64,000 nt of DNA from JAOPZW01 sp036379935 (GTDB lineage: Bacteria; Actinomycetota; Thermoleophilia; Solirubrobacterales; Solirubrobacteraceae). Below, one piece after another: positions 8,420 through 17,177 of this stretch. The notes beneath the pieces are model-generated. The model saw only the letters and a program-made list of their open reading frames with translations, had not been told where the DNA came from and searched no databases. The stretch spans positions 15,042 to 79,041 of the forward strand of contig DASVFT010000040.1 of NCBI GenBank assembly GCA_036379935.1, written 5' to 3'. The position numbers were made by a program, and so were the translations under genes. Position 1 is the stretch's first letter. Every line of letters begins with the position of its first letter.

Positions 8420-9010
8420 ATGACGTACATCGAGCCGATCACCGAGGAGAGCGCATCGTCGTCGGCGGCGGCCATGCTGGAGGCCGACCGCGCGCGGATG
8501 GGCTTCGTGCCGAACTTCGCGCGCGCGTTCGCGCACCGGCCCGCGGTCTACGAGGCCTGGCAGCGGCTCAACGGCGCGCTGAAGCAGACCATGGATCCTC
8601 GTCGCTACGAGCTCGTGACGCTTGCGGCGGCCCGGCGACTGCGGTCGAGCTACTGCGCGCTGGCGCACGGCAAGGTGCTCGCTGACCAGCTGCTCGAGCC
8701 CGACACCGTTCGCGAGGTCGCCGTCGACCACCGCTCGGCCGGGATGGAGCCGGTGGACGTCGCCGTCATGGACCTCGCCGAGCAGGTCGTCGAGGACGCC
8801 AGCGCGGTGACCGAGGCGGACGTCGCCCGGCTGCGCGACCTCGGGCTGAGCGACGAGGAGATCTTCGACGTGGTGGCCGCGGCGGCGGCGCGCTGCTTCT
8901 TCAGCAAGACGCTCGATGCGCTGGGCGTGCGCGCCGACCCGGTCTTCGCCGAGATGGATCCGGGGCTGCGCGAAGCGCTCACCGTCGGGCGCCCGATCGC
9001 CGAGCACTGA
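8420..9010 (+). CDS. Carboxymuconolactone-decarboxylase/AhpD-like protein
   Basis: A 196-residue all-helical protein resembling the peroxidase-related (uncharacterised) branch of the CMD/AhpD superfamily. 'MGFVPNFARAFAHRPAVYEAWQRLNGAL' is typical of that branch. The active-site region reads 'RLRSSYCALAHGKVL' and keeps one cysteine and the histidine (CxxxH), whereas AhpD proper has CxxC, so a disulfide peroxidase cycle through this motif alone is unlikely. ATG 8420 follows GGAGGG at about 8408-8413. The next gene starts 3 nt after its stop, so the two are probably co-transcribed. Confidence 0.82.
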   Translation: MTYIEPITEESASSSAAAMLEADRARMGFVPNFARAFAHRPAVYEAWQRLNGALKQTMDPRRYELVTLAAARRLRSSYCALAHGKVLADQLLEPDTVREVAVDHRSAGMEPVDVAVMDLAEQVVEDASAVTEADVARLRDLGLSDEEIFDVVAAAAARCFFSKTLDALGVRADPVFAEMDPGLREALTVGRPIAEH

Positions 9011-9013
9011 CGG

Positions 9014-9655
9014 GTGCTCGGAGTCCTCGCCCTACCGGCCGTGGTGCTGGCGCTCGCGCCCTTTCACTCCTCCGTCGAGCCCCTGCCGCCGCCCGTTCAG
9101 GCGCAGCTGAAGGCGGGCGGGTTCTGGCATCAGGGCTGTCCGGTCGGGCTGACCGACCTGCGGCTGCTCACCGTCTCGCACTGGGGTTTCGACGGGCGAG
9201 CGCACGCGGGGCAGCTGGTCGTCAATCGCACCGCCACTCGCCCGCTCGCGCGCGCGTTCGGACAGCTCTACGGATTGCGCTTCCCAATCCGTCACATGCG
9301 CCTCGCCGACTTCTACGGGCCCCGCCGCGACCGCCCGCGCGACGGTGACGTCAGCGCCGCCTTCGAGTGCCGGCAGGCGGTCCCCTCGCCGTGCACCGGT
9401 GGACGCGGCACCGGCTCGTGGTCGATGCACGCCTACGGGCTGGCCGTGGACGTCAACCCGGTCGAGAACCCCTACGTCGGCTGCGGCCAGAGCCGCGACC
9501 CCACGGCGAGGCGGTACTTCGACCGTTCGCGCCATCGCCGGGGGATGGTCACGCGGCGGGCAGTCCAGGCCTTCGGCTCGGTCGGCTGGGGCTGGGGCGG
9601 CGCGTGGGCCGGCAACACCAAGGACTACATGCACTTCTCGTCCACCGGGCGCTGA
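9014..9655 (+). CDS. M15-family (VanY/M15C-like) exported peptidase
   Basis: A 213-residue protein with a hydrophobic N-terminus (about 1-17) that may be a signal peptide or anchor. The C-terminal ~150 residues match M15C-type D-Ala-D-Ala carboxypeptidase/endolysin-like domains. 'GSWSMHAYGLAVDVNPVENPY' holds the zinc-ligand HxxxxxxD pattern, and 'TKDYMHFS' gives the last His ligand. These residues suggest an active zinc peptidase acting on peptidoglycan cross-links. The start is GTG 9014, 3 nt after the CMD-like gene. A tail-to-tail arrangement with the MDR gene leaves 1 nt between stops. Confidence 0.85.
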   Translation: MLGVLALPAVVLALAPFHSSVEPLPPPVQAQLKAGGFWHQGCPVGLTDLRLLTVSHWGFDGRAHAGQLVVNRTATRPLARAFGQLYGLRFPIRHMRLADFYGPRRDRPRDGDVSAAFECRQAVPSPCTGGRGTGSWSMHAYGLAVDVNPVENPYVGCGQSRDPTARRYFDRSRHRRGMVTRRAVQAFGSVGWGWGGAWAGNTKDYMHFSSTGR

Positions 9656-9656
9656 C

Positions 9657-10640
9657 TCACACGGCGATGACGATCTTCCCCCGGGCGTGTCCCTCGCCCT
9701 GGAACCGGAGCGCTTCGGGAACCTCGCTCAACGCGAAACGCCTGTCGATGACCGGTGCCAGCTTCCCGGCTTCGACGAGCTCCTTGAGGACGGCCAGATC
9801 CGCGCTGTTGTGCGTGGCGATGAACACGCGCATCGTCTGACGCACGAACGGCGACCACACGAGCGCCTTCATCTGACGAGCGAGTCCGAGCCAGCGACCG
9901 AGGTTCGCCACTCCGACCAGGACATAGGTTCCCCGCGGGGTCAGGGCCCGCCGGCACGCCGACAGCGAACGATTGCCGACCATGTCGAGGATCACGTCGT
10001 AGCGCTGCGCCGTCTGGGTGAAGTCCGCCTGCGTGTAGTCGACGACCTCGTCCGCGCCTATCGATCGGACCATGTCCACGTTCCTCGTGCTGCACACGCC
10101 GGTGACGCTCGCTCCGAACGACTTGGCGATCTGCACGGCGAACGTGCCCACGCCACCCGACGCGCCGTTGACCAGCACGCTGTCCCCGGGCTGGACCCTC
10201 CCCTGATCGCGCACGGCGTTCAGAGCGGTGAAAGCGGAGTCGCCGACGGCCGCGGCCTGCTCGAACGTGAGGTCGGCCGGCTTGGGCAGGAAGTTGCTCT
10301 CCGCAGCGCACGCGTACTCGGCGAAGGCGCCTTTGGACCAGCCGAAGACCTCGTCGCCGGGCCGAAGGTGCTCCACGCTCGCGCCGACGGCCTCGACCTG
10401 CCCGGCGAGATCCATGCCCGGGACCTGCTGCTTCGGCGCGCGCAGCCCGACGACCATGCGCATGATGTACGGCGTCCCCCTCAAGAGGTGCCAGTCGCCG
10501 ATGTTGACGGCCGCCGCGTGAACGCGTACCAGCGCCTGATCGTCCCTGACCAGCGGCCTGTCGACATCCTTCAGCTCCAAGGCATCAGGCGACCCGTACC
10601 TGGCTTGGACGATCGCCTTCATCGTGGTGGGGGCGCTCAC
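9657..10640 (-). CDS. Zinc-independent MDR oxidoreductase (quinone oxidoreductase-like)
   Basis: A 327-residue medium-chain dehydrogenase/reductase. Features are a GroES-like N-terminal domain ('PGMDLAGQVEAVGASVEHLRPGDEVFG'), the nucleotide-binding 'NGASGGVGTFAVQIAKSFG' (~150-168), and the C-terminal 'GKIVIAV' ending. Structural-zinc cysteines are absent, as in NADPH:quinone reductases. GTG 10640 lies 6 nt after a TAGATT box (minus strand, 10652-10647), so it is probably leaderless. Internal ATG 10622 is an alternative. Its codons look slightly less GC-rich than its neighbours, which may reflect a different history. Confidence 0.86.
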   Translation of the reverse strand: MSAPTTMKAIVQARYGSPDALELKDVDRPLVRDDQALVRVHAAAVNIGDWHLLRGTPYIMRMVVGLRAPKQQVPGMDLAGQVEAVGASVEHLRPGDEVFGWSKGAFAEYACAAESNFLPKPADLTFEQAAAVGDSAFTALNAVRDQGRVQPGDSVLVNGASGGVGTFAVQIAKSFGASVTGVCSTRNVDMVRSIGADEVVDYTQADFTQTAQRYDVILDMVGNRSLSACRRALTPRGTYVLVGVANLGRWLGLARQMKALVWSPFVRQTMRVFIATHNSADLAVLKELVEAGKLAPVIDRRFALSEVPEALRFQGEGHARGKIVIAV

Positions 10641-10646
10641 GGCCCC

Positions 10647-10652
10647 AATCTA
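10647..10652 (-). promoter_or_regulatory. TAGATT -10 box, probable leaderless promoter of the MDR gene
   Basis: On the minus strand TAGATT is followed by 6 nt and then GTG 10640. It begins 2 nt beyond the stop of the GGDEF-EAL gene, so the MDR gene can be transcribed on its own. Confidence 0.45.
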
Positions 10653-10653
10653 G

Positions 10654-13600
10654 CTACCCCGTCGCCGCCAGCCGCGGCCGCAGCTCCTCGGCCGGCATCG
10701 GGCGACCGTAGAGGTAGCCCTGCGCGTACTCGCAGCCGAGGGCCTGCAGCGCCGCGGCCTGGCCCTCGGTCTCCACGCCCTCGGCCACGACCTCGACGCC
10801 CAGGCCGTGGGCCATGCTGATCACCGCCGCCACGATGGCGCCGTCGGGCGAGTCCCCGCCGAGGTTGGACACGAAGCTGCGGTCGACCTTGAGCACGGCG
10901 ATCGGGAAGCGCTGCACGTAGGCCAGCGACGAGTATCCGGTCCCGAAGTCGTCCAGCACGAGCTTGACCCCGAGGTCGGTGAGTGCGTTCATCGTGGCGA
11001 GGGCGGCCTCGGGGTCCTCCATGAGGCTCGACTCGGTGAGCTCGAGACGGAGCTGGCCCGGGTCCATGCCGGTCTCGCGCAGCACGTCGGCGACGACCGT
11101 CACCAGGTTGGGGTGGGCGATCTGCCGCGCGGAGAGGTTCACCGACATCCAGAGGGGCGGCGCGTCGGGACGCGCCCGGCGCCACTCGGCGGCCTGGCGC
11201 CAGGCCTCGGTGAGCACCCATTCCCCGATCGGGACGATGAGGCCGGTGTCCTCGGCGATCGGGATGAAGTCCATGGGCGCCACGACGCCGCGCTCGGGGT
11301 GCTGCCAGCGCACCAGCGCCTCGACCCCGACGGTCTCACCCGTGTCCATCGCCACGATGGGCTGGTAGGCGAGCCGAAGCTCCTCGTACTCGATCGCGTG
11401 CGCGAGCTGGTTCTCGGTCCGCAGCCGGGCGGTCGCGCGGTCGCGCATCGCCTCGTCGTAGATCTCGTATCCACCGCGCCCGCGCTCCTTCGCGCGGTAC
11501 ATCGCGGCGTCGGCCTCGCGGACGAGGTCCTCGGCGTCGCGGTCGGCCGCCCTGCTCAGGGCGATGCCGATGCTGGCGGTGACGCGATGCTCGACGGCAC
11601 GGACGACGAACGGCGGCTGGAGCACCGCCCTCGTGCGCTCCGCGATCGCGATCGCCTCGTCCGCGCCGCCGACGTCGCTGCAGATGACCACGAACTCGTC
11701 GCCGCCGAAGCGGGCCATGGTGTCGCCCGCGCGCAGCGACTCGTCCAGTCGCGCGGACAGCTTCAACAGCAGCTCGTCGCCGGCCCCGTGTCCGAGGCTG
11801 TCGTTGACGAGCTTGAAGTTGTCGACGTCGAGGAAGAGGACGGCCACCCAGCTCTCGCGCCGCCGCGCCTGGGCCAACGCGACGCCGAGGCGATCGACGA
11901 AGAGCGTGCGGTTGGGCAGCCCCGTAAGCGGATCGTGCAGCGCCTGGTGGCGGATGTCGGCCTCGGATCGGCTGCGCTCGGTGGCCTGGGCCAGGAGGTT
12001 GGCGATGGCATGGAGGAAGTCGAGCTCGTCCCGCGCGAACGAGCGCCGGCTCGCCGACTGGATCGAGAGCACGCCGAACGGCGTGGCCCCGCCGTGGATG
12101 GGCATGCTGACGCTGCTCGTGGTGCCCGGGTCGTGTACGAACTTGGGCAGCTCGAGCCACGTCTCCTGCGCCCAGTCCTCGATGATCAAGGGCTCGGACT
12201 GAAGGAGCGCGGCGCGCGAGCGCGGGTCGGCGGGCATCGGCACGCGGACGTGGCGTCCCGAGCTCGGATACGGGCCGAGCGCCGCCATGATGCGCAGCGC
12301 CTCGCCGTCGGCGTCGAGCTCGAGCACGGCGACTCGGTCGACGTCGAGCACGCTGCCCACCGTCTCGACCAGGATCTCCATGAGCTCCTGGAGATCGCGT
12401 CCTTCGATCGCCCGCTGTCCGAGGCGCGCCACGGCCGCCTGCTGGGCCACGTTGCGCTCCAGCGTGGCGTTCACGGCGCGCAGCCCCTCGCGCGCCCCGT
12501 CCAGGGCGACCGCGGCGTGGCTGACCTCGATCTGCATCGTGTTGAAGCTCTCCGCCATCGCGTGGACCTCGTCGCGCGTCCGCACGCGAACGGGCTCGAC
12601 GTCGACGCGCGCGTGGGCCGCTTCGAGGCGACCGGCGGCGAGCGCCTCCATCGCCTTGGTCAGGTCGGCGACGGTCCCCTTGGCCAAGCGCCCGGCCGCT
12701 GTGGTCACCTGCTCGGTGGCGTGGGAGATCATCCCGGGCAGCACGAGCCCGACGGTGATGGTCAGCAGCGCGACGGCGACGAAGATGTCGGAGAGGACGG
12801 TCAGGAGCAGCGACTCCTGCGAGTCGACGTGGCTGACCGCCAGCAGGTACCCGGAGCCGTCGAGGACCATCACCGCCACCATCGCCCCGGTCAGCTTGAG
12901 GTGCAGCGAGCGCTTCACCCCCGGGATCCCGGCGCGGCGCCGATCGCTCCACGTGCGGTAGGCGTAGAAGAACGAGCCGGCGTACGCGAGGGCGAGCCCG
13001 GCCAGGACGGTCGGGAGGCCGAACTGCTGGAAGCCGAGCACGGTCGAGAGGCCCCAGACGCCGGCGGCGAGGAGGCCCAGGGTCACCCAACCGCGCGGGG
13101 CGCGGTACGGGCGCTCCATGTCGGGCTCGTGGCGGCGCAGCAGCCAGACGGCGACGCTGGGCATGCCGATCGCGATCAGGTAGCAGAAGTTGGCGGCGGC
13201 GATGACCCAGACCGGATTGCCGCGCAGCAGGAAGGCGATCGCCACGCCGGCCGTCAGGACGGTCGCCACCCAGGGCACGTCGTAGCGCGAGCGCCGCGCG
13301 AGCACGCGCGGCAGCAGGCCGTCCTCCGACAGCTGCGAGAGCGTGCGCGAGGCCCCGGCCAGCGGCTGGAGCGTCCCGTGGAACATGTTGAGGACCATGA
13401 ACCAGATGGCCGCCGCCTTGGCCGCGCCGCCGAGGAGCGGCGCGAAGGTCGGACCCAGCGTCCGCATGAGCTCGCCCTCGATCGGGTGGGCGCCGAGCGC
13501 CCCGAGCCAGATCACGGGCAGGGCGATGAAGTACAGCGAGGCGATGCCGGCCGAGGCGAACATCGCCCGCGGCAGGTTGCGGATGGGGTCCTTCATCTCG

Positions 13601-14307
13601 CCCACGTGGCAGGCCGCGGCCTCGAAGGCCGGCGCGGCGAAGCCGATGAGATAGATGCCGGCCATCGCGCTGGTCACCCCGCCGAAGACGCCGGCGAACG
13701 GGGTCTTGAGGTCGAACGACGCCGCCTTGTGCCAGTCGACCGTGCCGGCCAGCGCGGGGACGACCGCGGAGAGGAAGGCCAGGCCGGCCGAGGCACAGGC
13801 GATGGGGACGGCCAGTCGCGTCACCCACTTCACGCCGCAGAGGTTGACCCCGGTGAAGGCGACCACGATGGCCGAGGCCAGCAGCGGCACCGGCAGGAAG
13901 GGCAGGTACCAGTGGTGCAGCGCCGCGGCCGAGAGCAGCGCGGTGAGCCCGCACGTCGGGATCCATCCCCACCAGTAGCAGACGCCGGTGAGGTTGGCGA
14001 GGACCGGGCTGTAGGGGCGAAAGGCCTCCGCGCACGTGGCGGCGATGCCGCCGACGCGCTCGGGCCACATGAGGACCAGCTCGATCCATCCCGGCGTGGC
14101 CGCCCAGCTGAGCAGGAGCCCGATGATCAGCAGCGGCACCGCTCCGGTGCCCTGGCTGACGAACAGAGCCCCGATCAGGAAGAGGCTCTGGTTGCTGCCT
14201 CCCATGGCCAGCGCGCTCGTGCCGAACCAGCCGAGGGTGCGCGGATGTGCCATTGCCTGCCCCATGTACGCAAGCAGTCGGCACTTCCCCCCGGCGCTTG
14301 ATGGCAC
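10654..14307 (-). CDS. Amino-acid-permease-like membrane domain fused to GAF-GGDEF-EAL
   Basis: A 1217-residue multi-domain protein. Residues ~20-455 are an APC-superfamily (amino acid/polyamine) transporter-like module with ~12 hydrophobic segments ('GSNQSLFLIGALFVSQG', 'GFAAPAFEAAACHVGEMKDP'). Two more membrane segments (~470-535), a HAMP-like helical linker ('RTRDEVHAMAESFNTMQ') and a GAF domain (~640-785) follow. The GGDEF domain is intact ('ARFGGDEFVV') with an RxxD inhibitory I-site five residues before it ('RAGD'). The EAL domain is also intact ('VEALVRWQHP', 'LTESSLME', 'DDFGTGYSSL', 'KVDRSFV', 'VAEGVET'). Both synthesis and hydrolysis of c-di-GMP look possible. The permease may act as sensor or as transporter. 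GTG 14307 is 9 nt after the MMPL stop but has no SD; ATG 14265 or ATG 14253 (the latter with GGGG upstream) may be the true start. Confidence 0.9.
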   Translation of the reverse strand: MPSSAGGKCRLLAYMGQAMAHPRTLGWFGTSALAMGGSNQSLFLIGALFVSQGTGAVPLLIIGLLLSWAATPGWIELVLMWPERVGGIAATCAEAFRPYSPVLANLTGVCYWWGWIPTCGLTALLSAAALHHWYLPFLPVPLLASAIVVAFTGVNLCGVKWVTRLAVPIACASAGLAFLSAVVPALAGTVDWHKAASFDLKTPFAGVFGGVTSAMAGIYLIGFAAPAFEAAACHVGEMKDPIRNLPRAMFASAGIASLYFIALPVIWLGALGAHPIEGELMRTLGPTFAPLLGGAAKAAAIWFMVLNMFHGTLQPLAGASRTLSQLSEDGLLPRVLARRSRYDVPWVATVLTAGVAIAFLLRGNPVWVIAAANFCYLIAIGMPSVAVWLLRRHEPDMERPYRAPRGWVTLGLLAAGVWGLSTVLGFQQFGLPTVLAGLALAYAGSFFYAYRTWSDRRRAGIPGVKRSLHLKLTGAMVAVMVLDGSGYLLAVSHVDSQESLLLTVLSDIFVAVALLTITVGLVLPGMISHATEQVTTAAGRLAKGTVADLTKAMEALAAGRLEAAHARVDVEPVRVRTRDEVHAMAESFNTMQIEVSHAAVALDGAREGLRAVNATLERNVAQQAAVARLGQRAIEGRDLQELMEILVETVGSVLDVDRVAVLELDADGEALRIMAALGPYPSSGRHVRVPMPADPRSRAALLQSEPLIIEDWAQETWLELPKFVHDPGTTSSVSMPIHGGATPFGVLSIQSASRRSFARDELDFLHAIANLLAQATERSRSEADIRHQALHDPLTGLPNRTLFVDRLGVALAQARRRESWVAVLFLDVDNFKLVNDSLGHGAGDELLLKLSARLDESLRAGDTMARFGGDEFVVICSDVGGADEAIAIAERTRAVLQPPFVVRAVEHRVTASIGIALSRAADRDAEDLVREADAAMYRAKERGRGGYEIYDEAMRDRATARLRTENQLAHAIEYEELRLAYQPIVAMDTGETVGVEALVRWQHPERGVVAPMDFIPIAEDTGLIVPIGEWVLTEAWRQAAEWRRARPDAPPLWMSVNLSARQIAHPNLVTVVADVLRETGMDPGQLRLELTESSLMEDPEAALATMNALTDLGVKLVLDDFGTGYSSLAYVQRFPIAVLKVDRSFVSNLGGDSPDGAIVAAVISMAHGLGVEVVAEGVETEGQAAALQALGCEYAQGYLYGRPMPAEELRPRLAATG

Positions 14308-14316
14308 CGGACGCGT

Positions 14317-17058
14317 TTACGCGTGGGGTTGTGGCACGCCCGCGGGCACCTGCGCGTCGAGCAGCGGCGCGTAGTCCGGCGAGAGCTGTGCGCGCACGTA
14401 GTCCAGGCCGCCGGCGACGGCCTCGTCGAGGCTGGCCAACACCGCGTGCGCGTGCGCGGCCGCCTCGTCCTCGTCGACGCCCTCGCGCTCGCCGACGCGG
14501 CGCACGAACTCGTCGGCGCCGAAGCGCTCAGGGCCGCCCTTGCGCGACAGGACGAACGGGCGCAGGTCGCGCGGCATCTGGGCGGCCAGGACCTGGGTCT
14601 CGCGCGGCGTGATGCGCTCGGAGAGCGTGACGAGGGTCGCGTCGGTGGCGCGGCGTGCCTCGGGCGGCGCCAGCCCCGTACGTCCGGCCACCAGCGCGAC
14701 GAACGCTCGCGTCGAGAGGGCGCGCACGCGGCGCCCCGGCCACCACGCGCTCTCGCCGAACAGCGAGGTGAGCGCGGGGACCAGCAGGGTGCGGACGACG
14801 AAGGTGTCGACGAGCACGCCGACGGCCATGACGAAGGCGAACTCGCGGAACGAGCGCAGCGGCACGATGGCCAGCAGCGCGAAGGAGGCGGCCAGCGCCA
14901 GGCCGGCGATGGTGACCGCCCGTGCGGCCTGCGGCGCGGCGACGGCGATCGCCTCGCGCAGACGCATCCGTCGCGCCTCCTCCCAGATCCGCCCCGCCAC
15001 GAAGACGTTGTAGTCCGAGCCGAGCGCGACGAGAAGCACGGCCGCGGCGAACGGCACGTAGTAGGTCAGGTCGTCCTCGCCAAGCAGCTTCTGGAAGACC
15101 AGGGTCGTGAGGCCGAGGCTGGCCAGCAGGCCGAGCACGCTGGCCGCCACGAGGTACAGGGGCGCGACCAGCGCGCGCATGAAGAGCGCCAGGAGCACGA
15201 GGTTGACGAGGACGACGACCACCGCGACGCGCGCGAGGTCGTCGAGCACGCCCGAGACCGTGTCGTCGGCCAGGGCGGTCTCGCCCCCGTAGAGCGCGCG
15301 CGTGCCGGTCAGGCCCGCGCCGCGTAGGAGGGCGGGCATGCGGTCGCGCAGCCGCCGCAGGTGGTCGATGGCGGGCGCGCCCAGCGGATCGCTGTCGAAA
15401 ACGACGGCCATCCGCGCCGCGCCGCCGTCGCGCGCGACCATGGTGGCGGGGGCGGGTGCGGGCGGCTGGTCGCGCGGGCCGACCACGGCCGCCACGCCCT
15501 CCTCGCGCGCGACGAGGTCCTGGAGGCGCGCCAGCGGCGCCGAGCGCCCGCCGATGCCGGGCGCCACGAGGTCGATCTCGGTCGGCGACACGATCCCCGG
15601 GGCGAAGCCGCGCGCGGCCGCGTCGTCGGCCTTGCGGACCTCGTTGCCGGCGGGCAGCGAGTGGACGAGGCTCAGCCCGAGCTCGGTCGAGCGCAGGTGG
15701 GCGGCGGCCACGACGAGGAGCGCGATGGCGGCCAGCGCCACGGGAAGCGCGACCGGCCGCGACGAGGCGATGCGCGCGACCACCAGCCGCCAGCGCGGGG
15801 TCTGATGCTCGCGCGCCAGCGCCCCGGTGCGCCGGATGGCGGTGGCGGGCCGGGTGAGGGCCAGCAGCGCGCGGGCCACGGGCCCGCGCCGGAAGCGCCG
15901 CGATCGCCGCGGCACGGGATCGGGTTCGGGCTGGAGATCGTCGGGCGCGGAGGGTGCCGCGGCGGCCCGGGCCGCCTCGTCTCGCACCTGGGATCCGAAG
16001 AGCCGCGGCCCGAACAGCCCCACCAGCGCCGGAACGAGCGTCAGCGAGACCGCCAGGGTGATCAGCGTGGTGGCGGCCAGGCCGGGGCCGAAGGCGCGGA
16101 AGAACTCCAGGCGGCCCGCGATGAGCGCGGCGGTCCCGGCGGCCACGATGAGCCCGGCGGTGAGGACGATCGGCGCCACCTGCGCCACGGCGGCGCGTGC
16201 CGCTCGCACGCGATCGTCGCCCGCCGCCAAGCGCCGGCGGGTCTCGGACAAAAAGAAGATCGTGTAGTCCGTGACCAGCCCGAGGAGGAGCACGACGACC
16301 ACCGGCTCGACCTCCTTCGGGACCGTCACGTCGGCGCGCGCCCCCAGCCACGGCAGCACGCGCACCGTGAGCGCGTAGACGATGCCCGCCGTTCCGAGGG
16401 CGACGAGTGGCGCGCCCAGCGAGCGGAAGGCGATCGCCATGACGAGCGCGATCAGGGCGACGCTCGCGGCCTCGATCAGCGGCAGCGCGTGCTCGATCTC
16501 GGCGAACTGAGCCTCGCGCGCGGGCGCCGCGCCCGTGACGCCGACGACGCTCGCCGCGCGGCCGCCCAGCGTCCGCTGGGCGTAGCGCTCGCCCAACTCG
16601 CGGCGCTCGGCGGTGCTGGCGTCGTCGGCGAACAGCAGGTAGGTGATGGCCGTCGTCCCGCGCTCGCCCCCCGGCGTGCGCACGGCGACGTTGCTCAGCG
16701 GGACCGCGGCGCGAACGTCGGCCAGCGCGGGATCGCGGCGCTCCTGCACGGCGCGGGCAGCCTCGATCTGCCGGCGCTGGGCCTCGTCCGACAGCCCGCG
16801 CGGGTCGCGCTGCACGACCGCCGTGTCGGTGGCCAGCGGGTAGCCGAAGGCGCGGACGCTGAACGCCTGGGCCTCGGCCGCGCTGCCGCCCTTGGCGGCC
16901 AGGTCGTCGAGCGGCGCCGTCGGGGTCTCGCCCAGGCCCGGCAGCGCCACCGTGGCCGCGACGGCGGCCGCCACCCAGGCGAGCGGGATGAGCGGGCGCA
17001 GCGCAACCACGAGCGCGGCGTAGCCGCGCGCCAGCGGACCTCTGCGACGTGCGCGCAC
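14317..17058 (-). CDS. MMPL/RND-family transporter with C-terminal DUF2267 domain
   Basis: A 913-residue membrane protein with the MMPL layout: TM1, an extracytoplasmic domain, a five-to-six-helix block ('LGLVTDYTIFFLSETRRRL'), a second external domain and a second helix block ('ALGSDYNVFVAGRIWEEARR'). These proteins export lipids or hydrophobic compounds using proton motive force. Unusually, the last ~100 residues ('ATLVTLSERITPRETQVLAAQMP' ... 'RRVGEREGVDEDEAAAHAHAVLASL' ... 'DYVRAQLSPDYAPLL') match the DUF2267 pattern. GTG 17058 has GGAGG 8 nt upstream. The permease-GGDEF-EAL gene follows after 9 nt, so the two may form an operon. DivIVA is divergent. Confidence 0.88.
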   Translation of the reverse strand: MRARRRGPLARGYAALVVALRPLIPLAWVAAAVAATVALPGLGETPTAPLDDLAAKGGSAAEAQAFSVRAFGYPLATDTAVVQRDPRGLSDEAQRRQIEAARAVQERRDPALADVRAAVPLSNVAVRTPGGERGTTAITYLLFADDASTAERRELGERYAQRTLGGRAASVVGVTGAAPAREAQFAEIEHALPLIEAASVALIALVMAIAFRSLGAPLVALGTAGIVYALTVRVLPWLGARADVTVPKEVEPVVVVLLLGLVTDYTIFFLSETRRRLAAGDDRVRAARAAVAQVAPIVLTAGLIVAAGTAALIAGRLEFFRAFGPGLAATTLITLAVSLTLVPALVGLFGPRLFGSQVRDEAARAAAAPSAPDDLQPEPDPVPRRSRRFRRGPVARALLALTRPATAIRRTGALAREHQTPRWRLVVARIASSRPVALPVALAAIALLVVAAAHLRSTELGLSLVHSLPAGNEVRKADDAAARGFAPGIVSPTEIDLVAPGIGGRSAPLARLQDLVAREEGVAAVVGPRDQPPAPAPATMVARDGGAARMAVVFDSDPLGAPAIDHLRRLRDRMPALLRGAGLTGTRALYGGETALADDTVSGVLDDLARVAVVVVLVNLVLLALFMRALVAPLYLVAASVLGLLASLGLTTLVFQKLLGEDDLTYYVPFAAAVLLVALGSDYNVFVAGRIWEEARRMRLREAIAVAAPQAARAVTIAGLALAASFALLAIVPLRSFREFAFVMAVGVLVDTFVVRTLLVPALTSLFGESAWWPGRRVRALSTRAFVALVAGRTGLAPPEARRATDATLVTLSERITPRETQVLAAQMPRDLRPFVLSRKGGPERFGADEFVRRVGEREGVDEDEAAAHAHAVLASLDEAVAGGLDYVRAQLSPDYAPLLDAQVPAGVPQPHA

Positions 17059-17127
17059 CCGTGTGGCCTCCGTGTCTCCTTGCCCCGGGGATCAGGCGTC
17101 CCCGGCGACCGGGGACGGCAAACGGTT

Positions 17128-17133
17128 TAGGCT
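17128..17133 (+). promoter_or_regulatory. TAGGCT -10-like box upstream of the DivIVA-like gene
   Basis: TAGGCT lies 44 nt before ATG 17178. Unlike the leaderless genes, this one keeps a leader with a good Shine-Dalgarno (GGAGGA at 17165-17170). No convincing -35 is seen. Confidence 0.35.
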
Positions 17134-17177
17134 TGCCGAGCAGGCACCTGTCCGGCGCGGCCACGGAGGACTGGACA

